NCBI RefSeq assembly: GCF_023516575.1
Contig: NZ_JAMGBE010000001.1
Location: 496,001-560,000, forward strand
From: Sphingomonas hankyongi
Lineage (GTDB): Bacteria > Pseudomonadota > Alphaproteobacteria > Sphingomonadales > Sphingomonadaceae
DNA: 64,000 nt
Reading direction: 5' to 3'
Part shown: positions 9,431 through 18,195 of the stretch, in pieces
Position numbering within the stretch: the stretch's first letter is position 1
Layout: each line of letters begins with the position of its first letter
The notes under the pieces: model-generated
What the model was told of the DNA's origin: nothing
The model's database searches: none
Seen by the model: the letters and a program-made list of their open reading frames with translations, nothing else
Position numbers and translations under genes: made by a program

Positions 9431-9792
9431 CTCTTCTTCTTCTTTTTGGGCGCCGCCTTGGGCTCCTCGACGATGCGGTACGGTTGAAATTCGCAAAGCG
9501 TCGTCGACGACTGGACGTAGACGATGTCCTTCGTCCCGTCCGCTTTGATCATCACCGGCACGTCGTCCTTCATCTGCCAGAATTTCAAATCGTCCGGGCC
9601 CATGATCTGAGGCATGCCGTACTTGATGTAGTTGCTCTTGCTGAAGGCCACCGGCGTGTCGCTCTTGAACCAGTCCAGCTTCGACGCGGAGACATGGCCG
9701 GTCGGAACCAGCTTGTCGCCCTGCACGGCACAATAAGCCGCGGGCTCGGCCGGCTGAACTGCAATTGCCAGGGCAATGATCGCGGGGTTCAT
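9427..9792 (-). CDS. Hypothetical secreted protein with lysine-rich tail
   Basis: A 121-residue protein preceded by a good GAGGGAG ribosome site. The first 18 residues (MNPAIIALAIAVQPAEPA) look like a short signal peptide. Two cysteines (AYCAVQG, TTLCEFQ) could form one disulfide. The C-terminus is a run of lysines (PKKKKKS). I do not recognise the family. Its upstream region (9793-9900) holds no other gene. Confidence 0.65.
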   Translation of the reverse strand: MNPAIIALAIAVQPAEPAAYCAVQGDKLVPTGHVSASKLDWFKSDTPVAFSKSNYIKYGMPQIMGPDDLKFWQMKDDVPVMIKADGTKDIVYVQSSTTLCEFQPYRIVEEPKAAPKKKKKS

Positions 9793-9875
9793 GACAGGCT
9801 CCCTCGACTCAGGAGAAGCAAGTCGCCTTTAGCTCTCTCGCGTGACAGATGAAAGGTAAACCGTTTTAACGCAAA

Positions 9876-9907
9876 GATAATGCTACTTGCGAATAAGTCG
9901 CATTATC
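9876..9907. promoter_or_regulatory. Nested dyads upstream of bfd: candidate Fur/iron-responsive operator
   Basis: TGCGAAT-A-AGTCGCA (9888-9902) is a 7-1-7 dyad with one mismatch, the layout of Fur boxes. It is nested in outer arms GATAATGC (9876-9883) and GCATTATC (9900-9907), which match perfectly. The element ends 15 bases before the bfd ATG, overlapping the likely promoter. Fur or Irr control is inferred from the iron-storage genes downstream. Confidence 0.6.
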
Positions 9908-9922
9908 GATTATATAGGCAGG

Positions 9923-10117
9923 ATGATTGTCTGCCTTTGCAACCGTCTGACCGAATCCGACGTCCGAGAAGCGGGGCGCCGCGGCGCGGCAACGCCCGAG
10001 ACCGCCTATGCCTCGCTCGGGTGCGACGTGCAGTGCGGCTGTTGCCTCGACTACGCCCAGGAGGTCCTTGCGGAGGAACGGCCGAAGCGTCCGCACCTGC
10101 GCGTCGTCGCCGCCTGA
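9923..10117 (+). CDS. bfd: Bacterioferritin-associated ferredoxin Bfd
   Basis: A 64-residue [2Fe-2S] ferredoxin that delivers electrons to bacterioferritin so stored ferric iron can be reduced and released. The cluster ligands follow the BFD pattern: C-x-C near the N-terminus (MIVCLCNRLTESDV) and C-x2-C in DVQCGCCLDY. I chose the ATG at 9923 because it gives the canonical MIVCLCN start; an ATG at 9887 would fall inside the operator-like dyad. It is 54 bases upstream of bfr. Confidence 0.9.
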   Translation: MIVCLCNRLTESDVREAGRRGAATPETAYASLGCDVQCGCCLDYAQEVLAEERPKRPHLRVVAA

Positions 10118-10171
10118 CTTGACCGTTGTTAATTGCCGGCGCATCGCGCCCTTCGCGACGCGGAGGTGAGG

Positions 10172-10654
10172 ATGAAGGGCGATCCCAAGGTCATCGAGCT
10201 GCTGAACGACGCGCTCAAGGAAGAGCTGACCGCGATCAACCAATATTGGCTGCACTATCGCATGCTCGACAATTGGGGCGTGGCCAAGCTCGCCGAATAT
10301 GAGCGCAGCGAATCCATTGACGAGATGAAGCATGCCGACCGCCTGGCCGAGCGGATCCTGTTCCTCGACGGCCTACCCAATTTCCAGGCGCTTGGGCGCT
10401 TGCGGATCGGCGAGAATGTCGAGGAAATACTGCGCGCCGACATGGATGCGGAGCAGCAGGGCGCGACCCTGTATCGTGAGCTAATCGCTCACGCTGAGAC
10501 CGTTCGGGATTACGTGACGCGCGATCTGGCAGGCGAGATCCTCGCCGATGAAGAGAAGCACATCGACTTCATCGAGACGCAGTTCGAGTTGATCGGGCGG
10601 ATGGGCCTGCAGAATTACATCCAGCTTCAGAGCGAAGCCGCCGAGAGCGACTAG
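10172..10654 (+). CDS. bfr: Bacterioferritin
   Basis: A 160-residue haem-containing ferritin that oxidises and stores iron in a 24-mer shell. Ferroxidase ligands are visible in [27 protein letters not shown] (Glu and His, with Met as the haem ligand) and [12 protein letters not shown]. The start at 10172 has a strong GGAGGTGAGG site; an upstream ATG at 10133 adds unrelated residues. It follows bfd and shares its iron-responsive control region. The stop overlaps that of the convergent HPt gene. Confidence 0.95.
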   Translation: MKGDPKVIELLNDALKEELTAINQYWLHYRMLDNWGVAKLAEYERSESIDEMKHADRLAERILFLDGLPNFQALGRLRIGENVEEILRADMDAEQQGATLYRELIAHAETVRDYVTRDLAGEILADEEKHIDFIETQFELIGRMGLQNYIQLQSEAAESD

Positions 10655-11085
10655 ATCCGACCGAAATTCTGGTTGGTGACCTTGCGCCCGAAGCCAGCCT
10701 GGCCTGACCGGGTCATGAGAGGGTTGGTTGCCCTGTCGAAGAGATGGACAGTCTGATCGAACAGATTCCGTAACTCGACGACCTGCGGAACGAGCTCGTC
10801 CGGGAAGCGATGGGTTTCAACGCACAGGCGAGCGGTGGATTCGATCAATTCCGCGATCTTGGCGAGCGGCTCGGCGCCGAGCTGCCGGGCTTCGCCCTTG
10901 ATCGTGTGCGCAGGGATGACGAGCGCAGGAGTATTCTCCTCACGCATCGCTTCCTCGATCTGCGCGACGGACTTCGAGCCATCCTCGCGGAAATAGCTAA
11001 GGATCCGGATGAAACCCGGTCCCAGCTCCGAGCGATTCTTCTCGAATAGCCCCCAGTCGACGATATCCGGCTGCTCGTCGTTCAC
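10651..11085 (-). CDS. Hpt (histidine phosphotransfer) domain protein
   Basis: A 144-residue stand-alone HPt protein. The phosphorylatable histidine is in [20 protein letters not shown], matching the H-x-L-K-G-x-A-x2-[LIF]-G-A family pattern, within an expected four-helix bundle. A flexible C-terminal tail (from about residue 118) follows. No histidine kinase or response regulator is adjacent, so the partner is elsewhere. It follows der on the same strand after 76 bases and overlaps bfr tail-to-tail. Confidence 0.85.
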   Translation of the reverse strand: MNDEQPDIVDWGLFEKNRSELGPGFIRILSYFREDGSKSVAQIEEAMREENTPALVIPAHTIKGEARQLGAEPLAKIAELIESTARLCVETHRFPDELVPQVVELRNLFDQTVHLFDRATNPLMTRSGQAGFGRKVTNQNFGRI

Positions 11086-11161
11086 TTTAATTCCTCGCCT
11101 CCCGATCCGTTCGGGCGTGCTCCCACGCCGTCATTGCTAAGGGCAAAGAGTAAACTTTGGC

Positions 11162-12511
11162 TTAGCGTGTCCGCCGATCGAAGGGATTTGCCCTGCCGCG
11201 AAATTCCAACCGCAGCGGCACCGGCCCGAGTTTCAGGTCGCGGCGCATCGCATTGAGGAGATACCGTCGATAGCTGTCCGGAAGCTCTTCGAGCCGATTT
11301 CCGAAGACGACGAAACTCGGGGGCCTGGATTTCACCTGGGTGATGTAGCGCAGCTTGATCCGCTGACCTTTCGGCGCAGGCGGAGGATTGGCTTCGACAG
11401 CAGCCTCGAACCAGCGGTTGAGCTCTCCCGTCGGGATGCGCTTGCTCCAGGCGTCGCGCAGGTCGAACGCCACGTCCAGCACGGTGTCGATGCCCTTGCC
11501 GGTTTTCGCCGACACTGTGAGCAAAGGCACGTCGCGCAATTGCGACAGGCCCTCTGAGAGCGCCGCTTTCACTCCGTTGAACAGTGAGGACGCGTTCTCC
11601 GCGACATCCCATTTATTGAGCGCGAGGATCAGCGCGCGCCCTTCTTCGATCGTTTGCGATGCGATCCGCAAATCCTGAGATTCGAGGCCGCGCGTCGCAT
11701 CGAGCAAGAGCACTACAACCTCGGCATAGTCGATGGCTCGGCGCGTGTCGGCGGCCGACAGGCGTTCAAGCTTGTCGTCGACCTTGGACCGCTTCCTCAG
11801 TCCTGCGGTATCGACCAGCCGCACAGGCCGGCCCTTCCATTCCCAGTCGAGGCTGATGGAGTCCCTCGTGATCCCGGCTTCCGGCCCGGTAATCATCCTA
11901 TCCTCGCCAATCATCCGGTTGACGAGAGTCGATTTGCCTGCGTTCGGGCGGCCCACGATCGCGACCTTCAGCGCGTGCTCGCCCTCCTCTTCCTCGTCGG
12001 CCTCGAAATGTTCGTGCTCGACGTGCGGGCGAAGCGCCTCGAACAGGTCGGCAACGCCTTCCCCATGCTCCGCACTGATCGCAACCGGATCGCCAAGGCC
12101 CAGACGATAGGCCTCATAAGCCCCTTCCTGCCCTGCCCTGCCTTCGGCCTTGTTTGCCACCACGATGACGGGTGTAGTCTCGGCGCGAAGCCAGCGGGCA
12201 ATTTCCTCGTCGAGCGGAGTGACGCCCTCGCGGCCATCGATCAGGAACAAGGCCGCATCCGCATCGCGCACAGCAGCCTCGGTCTGCTGGCGCATTCGAC
12301 CGGGCAAGGTTTGGGGATCTTCATCTTCGAACCCGGCCGTATCGAATATGCGGAACTCCAGCCCCAGCAGGTTCGCGTCGCCCTCACGCCGGTCGCGCGT
12401 CACCCCCGGCTGATCGTCGACGAGCGCCAGCCGCTTGCCGACCAGGCGGTTGAACAGAGTCGACTTGCCCACATTAGGGCGGCCGACAATCGCTACGGTA
12501 GGCAAGGGCAT
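11162..12511 (-). CDS. der: Ribosome biogenesis GTPase Der (EngA)
   Basis: The 449-residue protein has two consecutive G domains and a KH-like C-terminus, the unique layout of Der, which acts in 50S subunit assembly. P-loops are GRPNVGKST near residue 8 and GRPNAGKST near residue 188; DTAG motifs follow each, and NKAEG/NKWD provide guanine specificity. The KH-like part contains ELNRWFEAAVEANPPP and RIKLRYITQVKSRPPSF. It follows bamB in the order also seen in Escherichia coli (yfgM-bamB-der). Confidence 0.96.
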   Translation of the reverse strand: MPLPTVAIVGRPNVGKSTLFNRLVGKRLALVDDQPGVTRDRREGDANLLGLEFRIFDTAGFEDEDPQTLPGRMRQQTEAAVRDADAALFLIDGREGVTPLDEEIARWLRAETTPVIVVANKAEGRAGQEGAYEAYRLGLGDPVAISAEHGEGVADLFEALRPHVEHEHFEADEEEEGEHALKVAIVGRPNAGKSTLVNRMIGEDRMITGPEAGITRDSISLDWEWKGRPVRLVDTAGLRKRSKVDDKLERLSAADTRRAIDYAEVVVLLLDATRGLESQDLRIASQTIEEGRALILALNKWDVAENASSLFNGVKAALSEGLSQLRDVPLLTVSAKTGKGIDTVLDVAFDLRDAWSKRIPTGELNRWFEAAVEANPPPAPKGQRIKLRYITQVKSRPPSFVVFGNRLEELPDSYRRYLLNAMRRDLKLGPVPLRLEFRGRANPFDRRTR

Positions 12512-12551
12512 GGAAGGGCCGATAGCAGCGCCTTGCGGCGCGCGGGAGGCC

Positions 12552-13886
12552 TTACCTGTACGCGTGCAGCTGCGCGGCGTCGTCGTAGATGTAGAGCGTC
12601 GAATTGGCGACGACCGGCGGCAGGCTGATGCCGGCGCTCACCCGCGTCTGGCTCTGATAGCTTCCGCTTGCCGGATCGACGTTTACGATGACACCGTTCG
12701 ATCCGACCACGATCAGCCGGTCGCCAGCGAGGATGGGACCCTTATAGTCGATCTGCGCCTTCTTCGACTTGGGGCGCTGGAACTGCGGCAGCTGGTTAAC
12801 CCAGCGAATGTGACCGTTGCTGCGCTGGATGCAGATCAGCTTGGCATCGTCCGTGACGACGAACACCCAGTCGGGCGTGACCCACGGCGTCGCGATGCCC
12901 GCGATGTTGAGCTCCCACTGGCGCTGACCGCTCGTGAGCTCGAGCGCGACCATACGACCGCCCTGACCGAGCGCGATCACCTGGCCGTTGTCGATGACCG
13001 GGCTCGCGTCGATGTCGGAAAGAGACGCCACGCTGGTCTGAATGCTCGTGCGCTGGAGCGCGTCCTGCCAAACCATACGTCCGTTCTCGTAGCGATAAGC
13101 ATTCAGCTCGCCGGACGAGAAGCCAGCGACCACGGTGCCGGAACCGACAGCAGGAGAAGCGGAGCCGAAGATCCCCGCGATCTCCAGTGCCGCCGCCTGC
13201 GACCAGTTGGTCGCACCGTCAGCCTCCTTGAGCGAGAAAATCTGGTTGTCCTGAGTCATCACATAAATTGTGTCGGCGGCCACCGTCGGAGCGCCGCGAA
13301 GCGGGCCAGCCGGGCGCACCTGCCAGACAATGCCTCCGTTTCGCTCGTCCATCGACGCGACATATCCGAGGCCGTTGGTGGCGATGATACGTCCGTTCGA
13401 ATAGGCGATGCCGCCGCCGTATAGCGACGCTTCATTGCCTTTATCGCTGGGGGTTTGGCTTGCCCAAAGCAGCGCCCCGGTTTGCGCGTCGAATGAGCGC
13501 ACCGCTCCGAGCGTGTCGATCGTGAAGATGTGCCCGTTGGCAACGATGGGAGCCGCAGCGAGCCGCGCCGTCAGGCTACTGCCGCGTCCGGCCGAAACCG
13601 TGAACGCCTGCCCCAGCGCCGTGCCGAGCGCCAGGTGGCCCATCGACTTGGTCGCATTGCCGCCCGTCATGGCCCAATCGGTGTTCGCGACTGCCGGAGG
13701 CAGGCTCATCGGCATCGACAGCGTCGCCGGATCGACCTGTACGTCGCCCTCGACGTCGAGAACCGGAATGCGCTCGCCGAGCACGGGGGTCTTGGGCGCC
13801 GACTTCTTGAACACGCTGCAGCCGCTGCCCGCGAGCAGGACGGCAGCGAGGACGGCAATTCGCAGGTTCTTATTCTTATGGATCAT
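12552..13886 (-). CDS. bamB: Outer membrane protein assembly factor BamB
   Basis: A 444-residue lipoprotein of the BAM complex, which inserts beta-barrels in the outer membrane. The N-terminus LAAVLLAGSGCSVFKK ends in a lipobox cysteine. The mature part is a PQQ-like beta-propeller with repeated blades (VRSFDAQTGALLWASQ, GYVASMDERNGGIVWQ, LICIQRSNGHIRWVNQ). It lies 8 bases downstream of the TPR protein gene, with an AGGA site just after that stop, and 40 bases upstream of der. Confidence 0.92.
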   Translation of the reverse strand: MIHKNKNLRIAVLAAVLLAGSGCSVFKKSAPKTPVLGERIPVLDVEGDVQVDPATLSMPMSLPPAVANTDWAMTGGNATKSMGHLALGTALGQAFTVSAGRGSSLTARLAAAPIVANGHIFTIDTLGAVRSFDAQTGALLWASQTPSDKGNEASLYGGGIAYSNGRIIATNGLGYVASMDERNGGIVWQVRPAGPLRGAPTVAADTIYVMTQDNQIFSLKEADGATNWSQAAALEIAGIFGSASPAVGSGTVVAGFSSGELNAYRYENGRMVWQDALQRTSIQTSVASLSDIDASPVIDNGQVIALGQGGRMVALELTSGQRQWELNIAGIATPWVTPDWVFVVTDDAKLICIQRSNGHIRWVNQLPQFQRPKSKKAQIDYKGPILAGDRLIVVGSNGVIVNVDPASGSYQSQTRVSAGISLPPVVANSTLYIYDDAAQLHAYR

Positions 13887-13894
13887 CGTCGGTC

Positions 13895-14593
13895 CTACTG
13901 GGCCGGCGCTTCCAGCGCCGCGCTCACGTCCACGCCGAGGCTAGCGGCGAGTTGCACGGAACGGGCGCGGATCGCATCCGGAACGGTCTTGTCCTTGGCA
14001 ATTGCAGCGAAAAGCTGCGCCGCCTCTTGCTTCTTCCCTTGCTTGATCTTGGCTGCAGCGGTCATCTCGCCGGCCGTTCCAAACCACGGGTTACCAGGCT
14101 TGGCCAACGGGTCGAGCCGCGCAACCACCTCTTCTGGCTTAAGCTTGTCGAACTCAAGAGCGGTCTGTCTGATCAATGCGAGGTCGCGATAAGGCTTGGG
14201 CAGCTTGTCGTCGCTTGCAACCTGGTGGAATTTTTCAGTGGCCAGCTTGAGGTCGTTGTCCTCAATCGCCATCACGGCGCGGGTGACGAGGGCCGAGGCG
14301 CGAACGGCATTCGAACCGTCCTTCGATAGCGCGTCCAGCTGCTCCGACACGCCCTTTCGGTTGTTGGCTCCCAAGCGCTGGTAGATGTCGCTGATCTGCT
14401 CGACCTGGGCCTGGGCCCGCGCTTCCTGACGGTGCTGCCAGTAAATCCAGCCTCCGCTGGCCGCCAGGAGCAGAAGGACAGCGCCCACCATCCAGCCGCC
14501 GTATTTCTTTCCGAAATCGGCCAGGCGATCGCGACGGAGGTTCTCGTCGACCTCCCGCAGGAACGTGTCAGTGATATTCGGGGGTTGCGCCAA
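13895..14593 (-). CDS. TPR-like membrane-anchored protein, YfgM-type
   Basis: A 232-residue protein with a short cytoplasmic start (ITDTFLREVDENLRRDRL), one membrane segment near residues 33-51 (WMVGAVLLLLAASGGWIYW) and a periplasmic helical TPR-like domain. In Escherichia coli the equivalent YfgM is a chaperone-like partner of the SecYEG/PpiD translocon. The order yfgM-bamB-der is preserved here, which strengthens the call. The 14594-14722 stretch upstream holds its promoter region and no gene. Confidence 0.8.
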   Translation of the reverse strand: MAQPPNITDTFLREVDENLRRDRLADFGKKYGGWMVGAVLLLLAASGGWIYWQHRQEARAQAQVEQISDIYQRLGANNRKGVSEQLDALSKDGSNAVRASALVTRAVMAIEDNDLKLATEKFHQVASDDKLPKPYRDLALIRQTALEFDKLKPEEVVARLDPLAKPGNPWFGTAGEMTAAAKIKQGKKQEAAQLFAAIAKDKTVPDAIRARSVQLAASLGVDVSAALEAPAQ

Positions 14594-14722
14594 AGACGTG
14601 CCTCAGTCCGCTCGGTCGGGGTTCACTTCGCCGGTCGCTTCCTTCCCCATAGCTGATGAACGGAAGCTGGCGGCGCTTCGTCTAGCGGCTGTGCGGGCAA
14701 ACGCAAAGGGGGTGGACTCCAG

Positions 14723-15442
14723 CTATCTAGGACGAGGCTCCAGATAGAGGTACTGATCGTCGAAATCGGCGACGCCCTGTAACTCCGGGAGATTCAATAT
14801 GGTCGCTCGGCGGCCCTCCACCTGAATCAGGTTCATCCGGCGAAGCTCCTGAAGAGTCCGGTTCACGTGAACCGACGTCAGCCCCAAGCACTCGCCGAGC
14901 TCTACCTGCGTGAGTGGGAAGTCGTAGGAATTACCGTCAGTGAGACCGGAGATCCTCAGGCGAACCAACAGCTCGCAAAAGAGGTGGGCCATACGCGCGA
15001 GGGCGGATCTGCGTCCGAGAGACAACATCCACTCGCGATGGATAGCGGCGTCGATGTTGGTCATCGTCCAATAAAGCCGCGCAATATGCGGAAAGTCAGC
15101 CGTGAGCTTTCGCAGCCGTTCATGCGGGACGACCGCCATGCGACAAGGAGTCAGCGTTACCAGGTCATGATCGAGGGTCTTCAGCGTGAAGCCATGAAGG
15201 TCGGCAAAGTCCCCTGGCACGTGCAGCTCGGTCATTTGCCTCTGCCCGCTGGGGAGATCCTTCGCCCGGCCCAACCATCCCTTGCAGAGCAGCAAGCTCT
15301 CGCGGATGTCGCGACCGGCATGCACGATTGTCGAGTGCGCCGGGTGATCCACGATGTCACCGATCATCCCGTAGATTGCCGCCTCTTCCTCAGGCGACAC
15401 GCTGTCGCGAAGACGCAGCTTTTTCATGTGATACTCAAGCAT
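14723..15442 (-). CDS. Crp/Fnr family transcriptional regulator
   Basis: From ATG 15442 the protein has 239 residues: an N-terminal cyclic-nucleotide-binding-like beta roll (about 20-130) and a C-terminal winged helix with recognition motif LTQVELGECLGLTSVHVNRT. The N-terminus lacks the cysteine cluster of Fnr and the strict cAMP-contact residues of Crp are not evident, so the signal is unknown. Longer in-frame starts up to 15538 exist but read as non-conserved sequence overlapping the upstream gene. Sphingomonads carry many such paralogues. Confidence 0.85.
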   Translation of the reverse strand: MLEYHMKKLRLRDSVSPEEEAAIYGMIGDIVDHPAHSTIVHAGRDIRESLLLCKGWLGRAKDLPSGQRQMTELHVPGDFADLHGFTLKTLDHDLVTLTPCRMAVVPHERLRKLTADFPHIARLYWTMTNIDAAIHREWMLSLGRRSALARMAHLFCELLVRLRISGLTDGNSYDFPLTQVELGECLGLTSVHVNRTLQELRRMNLIQVEGRRATILNLPELQGVADFDDQYLYLEPRPR

Positions 15443-15530
15443 GTGCAGTCCCCGTGAAGGGCCTTGAGCACTGACTGCTAGGGGATCAGCGCTACCGCGT
15501 TCCTGATACAGGTTAGGACGCGCGCCGCGA

Positions 15531-15767
15531 TCATGCATCGGGAGCGAGATGGGCTACCGAAAGGGTCACGACATGCCGAGCGAGCAGCTTATTGCGATCG
15601 GAAACTCGCACTTCCACGGCGGCGACCGCTTCGCCGGCAATCACATCGGCGGCTACACGGACGGCGCTCCGGATCGCATTCCGGGAAGCGTCTTCGAGCG
15701 AGGGATAGTCGTTTTGCTCCGAGCTATCGAAATCAGAGTTGATCATGCGAATGTGGAAGTGCGGCAT
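15531..15767 (-). CDS. DUF6894 family small protein
   Basis: A 78-residue protein from the ATG at 15767 (MPHFHIRMINSD), with the pattern of short DUF6894 proteins: an aromatic N-terminal strand, an acidic middle (YPSLEDASRNAIRSAVRVAA) and a C-terminal strand ending in LARHVVTLSVAHL. An ATG 12 bases further upstream is possible. It precedes the Crp-type regulator on the same strand. The function of the family is unknown. Confidence 0.7.
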   Translation of the reverse strand: MPHFHIRMINSDFDSSEQNDYPSLEDASRNAIRSAVRVAADVIAGEAVAAVEVRVSDRNKLLARHVVTLSVAHLAPDA

Positions 15768-15814
15768 CACACCGTTCACTAGGACCGGACACCCGCTTGC
15801 TCCGCTTAACCAGG

Positions 15815-16690
15815 TTATATTTTAGGCTTGGGCTGGTACATCTGCTCGGTCGTCGGGAAACTGCGCGAGCGAACCTCGGCGGCATAGGCCGCCGCCGCTT
15901 GCCCGATCCGCGTAGCCAGATCGTCAAAGCGCTTCACGAACCTGGGCGTTCTTTCGAAGAGGCCGAGCATGTCCTCCGTGACGAGCACCTGGCCGTCGCA
16001 CTCGGCGGAAGCACCGATCCCAATGACCGGCGCCTCGACAGCTCTGGATATATCCGTCGCGATCCCCTCCATCACACCTTCGACGACGATCGCAAATGCG
16101 CCGGCGTCATTCGCGGCGCGAGCGTCGGCCAGAATCTTTTTGGCCTCCTTGTCGCTCTTCCCCCGAGCGCCGTAGCCGCCGAGTATGTTAACCGCCTGCG
16201 GCGTGAGACCGACATGCCCGATCACCGGTATCCCCCGATGGGTGAGGAACGCGATCGTCTCCGCCATCGCTTCGCCGCCCTCGAGCTTCACTGCAGCGCA
16301 GCCGGTTTCCTTCATGATCCGGGACGCGGAGGCGAAGGCTTGCTCCGGCGAACCCTCGTAGCTGCCAAAGGGCATGTCGACGCCGACGAGCGCATGCCAG
16401 CTGCCCCGGACGACCGCGGCGCCGTGCGCGCACATCATCTCCATGGTCACAGGGATGGTGGACGGCAGGCCATAAATAACCTGGCCCAAGCTGTCGCCGA
16501 CAAGCAGGATGTCGCAGTGCGGATCGAGCAGCTGCGCCATGCGCATCGTATATGCGGTGAGCATCACGATCGGCTGCTCGGTCTTGCCGCCTGCCTTGCG
16601 CGCACGAATTGAGGGAGCGGTAGTCCGCTTTCCGGGCACCGGCGACGGCGTCGCGCGGCTGGTCGAGGTGTCGATAGTGAAGGTCGACAT
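15815..16690 (-). CDS. panB: 3-methyl-2-oxobutanoate hydroxymethyltransferase
   Basis: A 291-residue enzyme of pantothenate (CoA precursor) synthesis that adds a hydroxymethyl group from methylene-THF to alpha-ketoisovalerate. Family markers are [20 protein letters not shown] and [20 protein letters not shown] with metal-binding Asp residues, [14 protein letters not shown], and [20 protein letters not shown]. Length is slightly above the usual 260-280 because of an N-terminal Ser/Thr-rich stretch. panC is not adjacent. Confidence 0.95.
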   Translation of the reverse strand: MSTFTIDTSTSRATPSPVPGKRTTAPSIRARKAGGKTEQPIVMLTAYTMRMAQLLDPHCDILLVGDSLGQVIYGLPSTIPVTMEMMCAHGAAVVRGSWHALVGVDMPFGSYEGSPEQAFASASRIMKETGCAAVKLEGGEAMAETIAFLTHRGIPVIGHVGLTPQAVNILGGYGARGKSDKEAKKILADARAANDAGAFAIVVEGVMEGIATDISRAVEAPVIGIGASAECDGQVLVTEDMLGLFERTPRFVKRFDDLATRIGQAAAAYAAEVRSRSFPTTEQMYQPKPKI

Positions 16691-16757
16691 GGCCGAGGCT
16701 TCTAGCGGCGGACCGCAACAGCCGCCAGTGGAGCATCGCTACGCACCTGCAACGATA

Positions 16758-16783
16758 GGAACTTTTGACCTTTCCAAGGCGTC
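16758..16783 (+). promoter_or_regulatory. Candidate EcfG-type general stress promoter (GGAAC-N17-CGTC)
   Basis: GGAAC at 16758-16762 is followed after 17 bases by CGTC at 16780-16783. The alphaproteobacterial general stress sigma factor EcfG recognises GGAAC-N16/17-CGTT, so this matches at all but the last base. It lies 47 bases upstream of the small reading frame at 16831. A second identical layout occurs at 61639. Confidence 0.45.
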
Positions 16784-16830
16784 GAAACGGCAAGTGCGGG
16801 CGCGCCTCGCGTGATCGATGGAGTTCAAAG

Positions 16831-17019
16831 ATGTTAGATCGCCATTGGCTTGGCGACATCGGACTTGCGGTGCTCCTTGCCGTGCCGACAGTCGCGTTAT
16901 CCAAGCCGCAAGCACCGGATTTCGACCGGCATTCCACCGCCACTGCGCTCGTCAAGCAAGCCGCGGCCGCGGACCGCTCGCCGGCCGATCGGCGCTTCGC
17001 GCTGACTGGCCGCGCCTAG
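16831..17019 (+). CDS. Small hypothetical protein with signal-like N-terminus
   Basis: A 62-residue reading frame with GGAG 7 bases upstream of its ATG. Residues about 8-24 are hydrophobic (GDIGLAVLLAVPTVALS) and may be a signal peptide; the rest is a short polar tail without motif. A general-stress-type promoter match lies 47 bases upstream, which supports expression. Its stop overlaps that of the convergent membrane protein gene (shared CTAG). No family recognised; small size keeps confidence low. Confidence 0.4.
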   Translation: MLDRHWLGDIGLAVLLAVPTVALSKPQAPDFDRHSTATALVKQAAAADRSPADRRFALTGRA

Positions 17020-17447
17020 CTAAGCCAGCCCCGCTGCCCCGAATGCCGCGCGAACCAGAACACGGTCCATGTGAGTGCGGTCACCACGATCGCAACCAGG
17101 AGATCGTTGGCTGACATATTCTCGCGGAGCGGCGTCACCAGGATCAGGCCTGCGAGCCAAATGAGCACCGCCACCAGAGACACGAGCAGCGCTGGCACGG
17201 AGAGCTTCTTCTTCATCACCAGCAAGATCGTGCCGGCGAGCCCAACCCATACCGCAACCGCGTAAGCACCCGTTACCCAGATGGGCTCCGCCTCGAACGC
17301 AGCCCGCTGATCGAGCGGCATCGCGGCCGGATCCGCGAGCACATGCATAAGGTAACTGATACAGCCCAGGCCCATGAAGAGCAGCGACGCGATCGCTGCC
17401 GGCATGAACCAGCCGGCAAGCGGCCTCGGTGCATATTCGTTGTCCAT
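17016..17447 (-). CDS. Four-segment integral membrane protein, hypothetical
   Basis: A 143-residue inner-membrane protein from ATG 17447, preceded by a strong GAGGGGGA site; an ATG 18 bases upstream is less well placed. Four hydrophobic segments are visible (near AAIASLLFMGLGCISYL, VTGAYAVAVWVGLAGTILLV, VPALLVSLVAVLIWLAGLIL and LLVAIVVTALTWTVFWF). No catalytic motif. The gene follows cysA by 12 bases on the same strand and might be read from the sulfate operon, but a role in transport is not shown. Confidence 0.65.
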   Translation of the reverse strand: MDNEYAPRPLAGWFMPAAIASLLFMGLGCISYLMHVLADPAAMPLDQRAAFEAEPIWVTGAYAVAVWVGLAGTILLVMKKKLSVPALLVSLVAVLIWLAGLILVTPLRENMSANDLLVAIVVTALTWTVFWFARHSGQRGWLS

Positions 17448-17477
17448 CAATTCCCCCTCGGTCAATTCGCGCCTGCG

Positions 17478-18194
17478 TCAGGACAGGAATGTACGCACGA
17501 AGTCGCTTTCAGGACGAGCCTCAATTTCCTCCGGCGGAGCGAATTGCTCTATCCGGCCCTCGTTCAACAGAGCCACGCGATCGGCCAGCGTGAACGCCTC
17601 CTCGTGATCGTGCGTAACGAAAACGCTCGTCAGTTCCAGCTCCTCGTGGATGGTGCGCAGCGCGCCGCGCAGTTCGCGGCGAACCTTCGCGTCCAGCGCG
17701 CCGAACGGCTCGTCCAGAAGCAGGATTTTCGGATCGCGGGCAAGCGCACGCGCCAGCGCGACCCGCTGCCGCTGACCGCCTGAAAGCTGGCTTGGATATC
17801 GGTCGCCCAAGCCAGGAAGCTGCACGAGCTCCAGCAGCTGCGTAACACGGCGCTTGATCTCGCCACCCTTCGGCCGACTGCGGCGAGGCATCACGGTCAG
17901 GCCGAACGCGATGTTGTCCGCCACGGTCATGTGACCGAACAGGGCATAATGCTGGAACACGAATCCGATCCCGCGCGAAGCGGCGGATGATTTCGTCACA
18001 TCCCGGTTCCCGAACCGTACGCACCCGGCTTCGGGCGTCTCAAGTCCGGCGATGATGCGCAGCAACGTCGTCTTGCCCGAACCGGAAGGACCAAGCAGGG
18101 CAACGAACTCGCCGTTCCCGATTTCGAGCGAAACGCCATTGAGCGCGGGATAGTCGGAGAAGGTTTTCGACACCCCCTCAATGTGGATCGACAT
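17478..18194 (-). CDS. cysA: Sulfate ABC transporter ATP-binding protein, short form
   Basis: The ATPase of the sulfate importer. The 238-residue protein has Walker [10 protein letters not shown], signature [16 protein letters not shown], Walker [13 protein letters not shown] and the H-loop VTHDHEEAF. CysA is normally about 330-360 residues with a C-terminal TOBE/regulatory region; this copy stops at the ATPase core. The start at 18194 ([12 protein letters not shown]) lies 1 base after the cysW stop. It is the last transporter gene of the sbp-porin-cysT-cysW-cysA operon. Confidence 0.88.
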   Translation of the reverse strand: MSIHIEGVSKTFSDYPALNGVSLEIGNGEFVALLGPSGSGKTTLLRIIAGLETPEAGCVRFGNRDVTKSSAASRGIGFVFQHYALFGHMTVADNIAFGLTVMPRRSRPKGGEIKRRVTQLLELVQLPGLGDRYPSQLSGGQRQRVALARALARDPKILLLDEPFGALDAKVRRELRGALRTIHEELELTSVFVTHDHEEAFTLADRVALLNEGRIEQFAPPEEIEARPESDFVRTFLS

Positions 18195-18195
18195 A

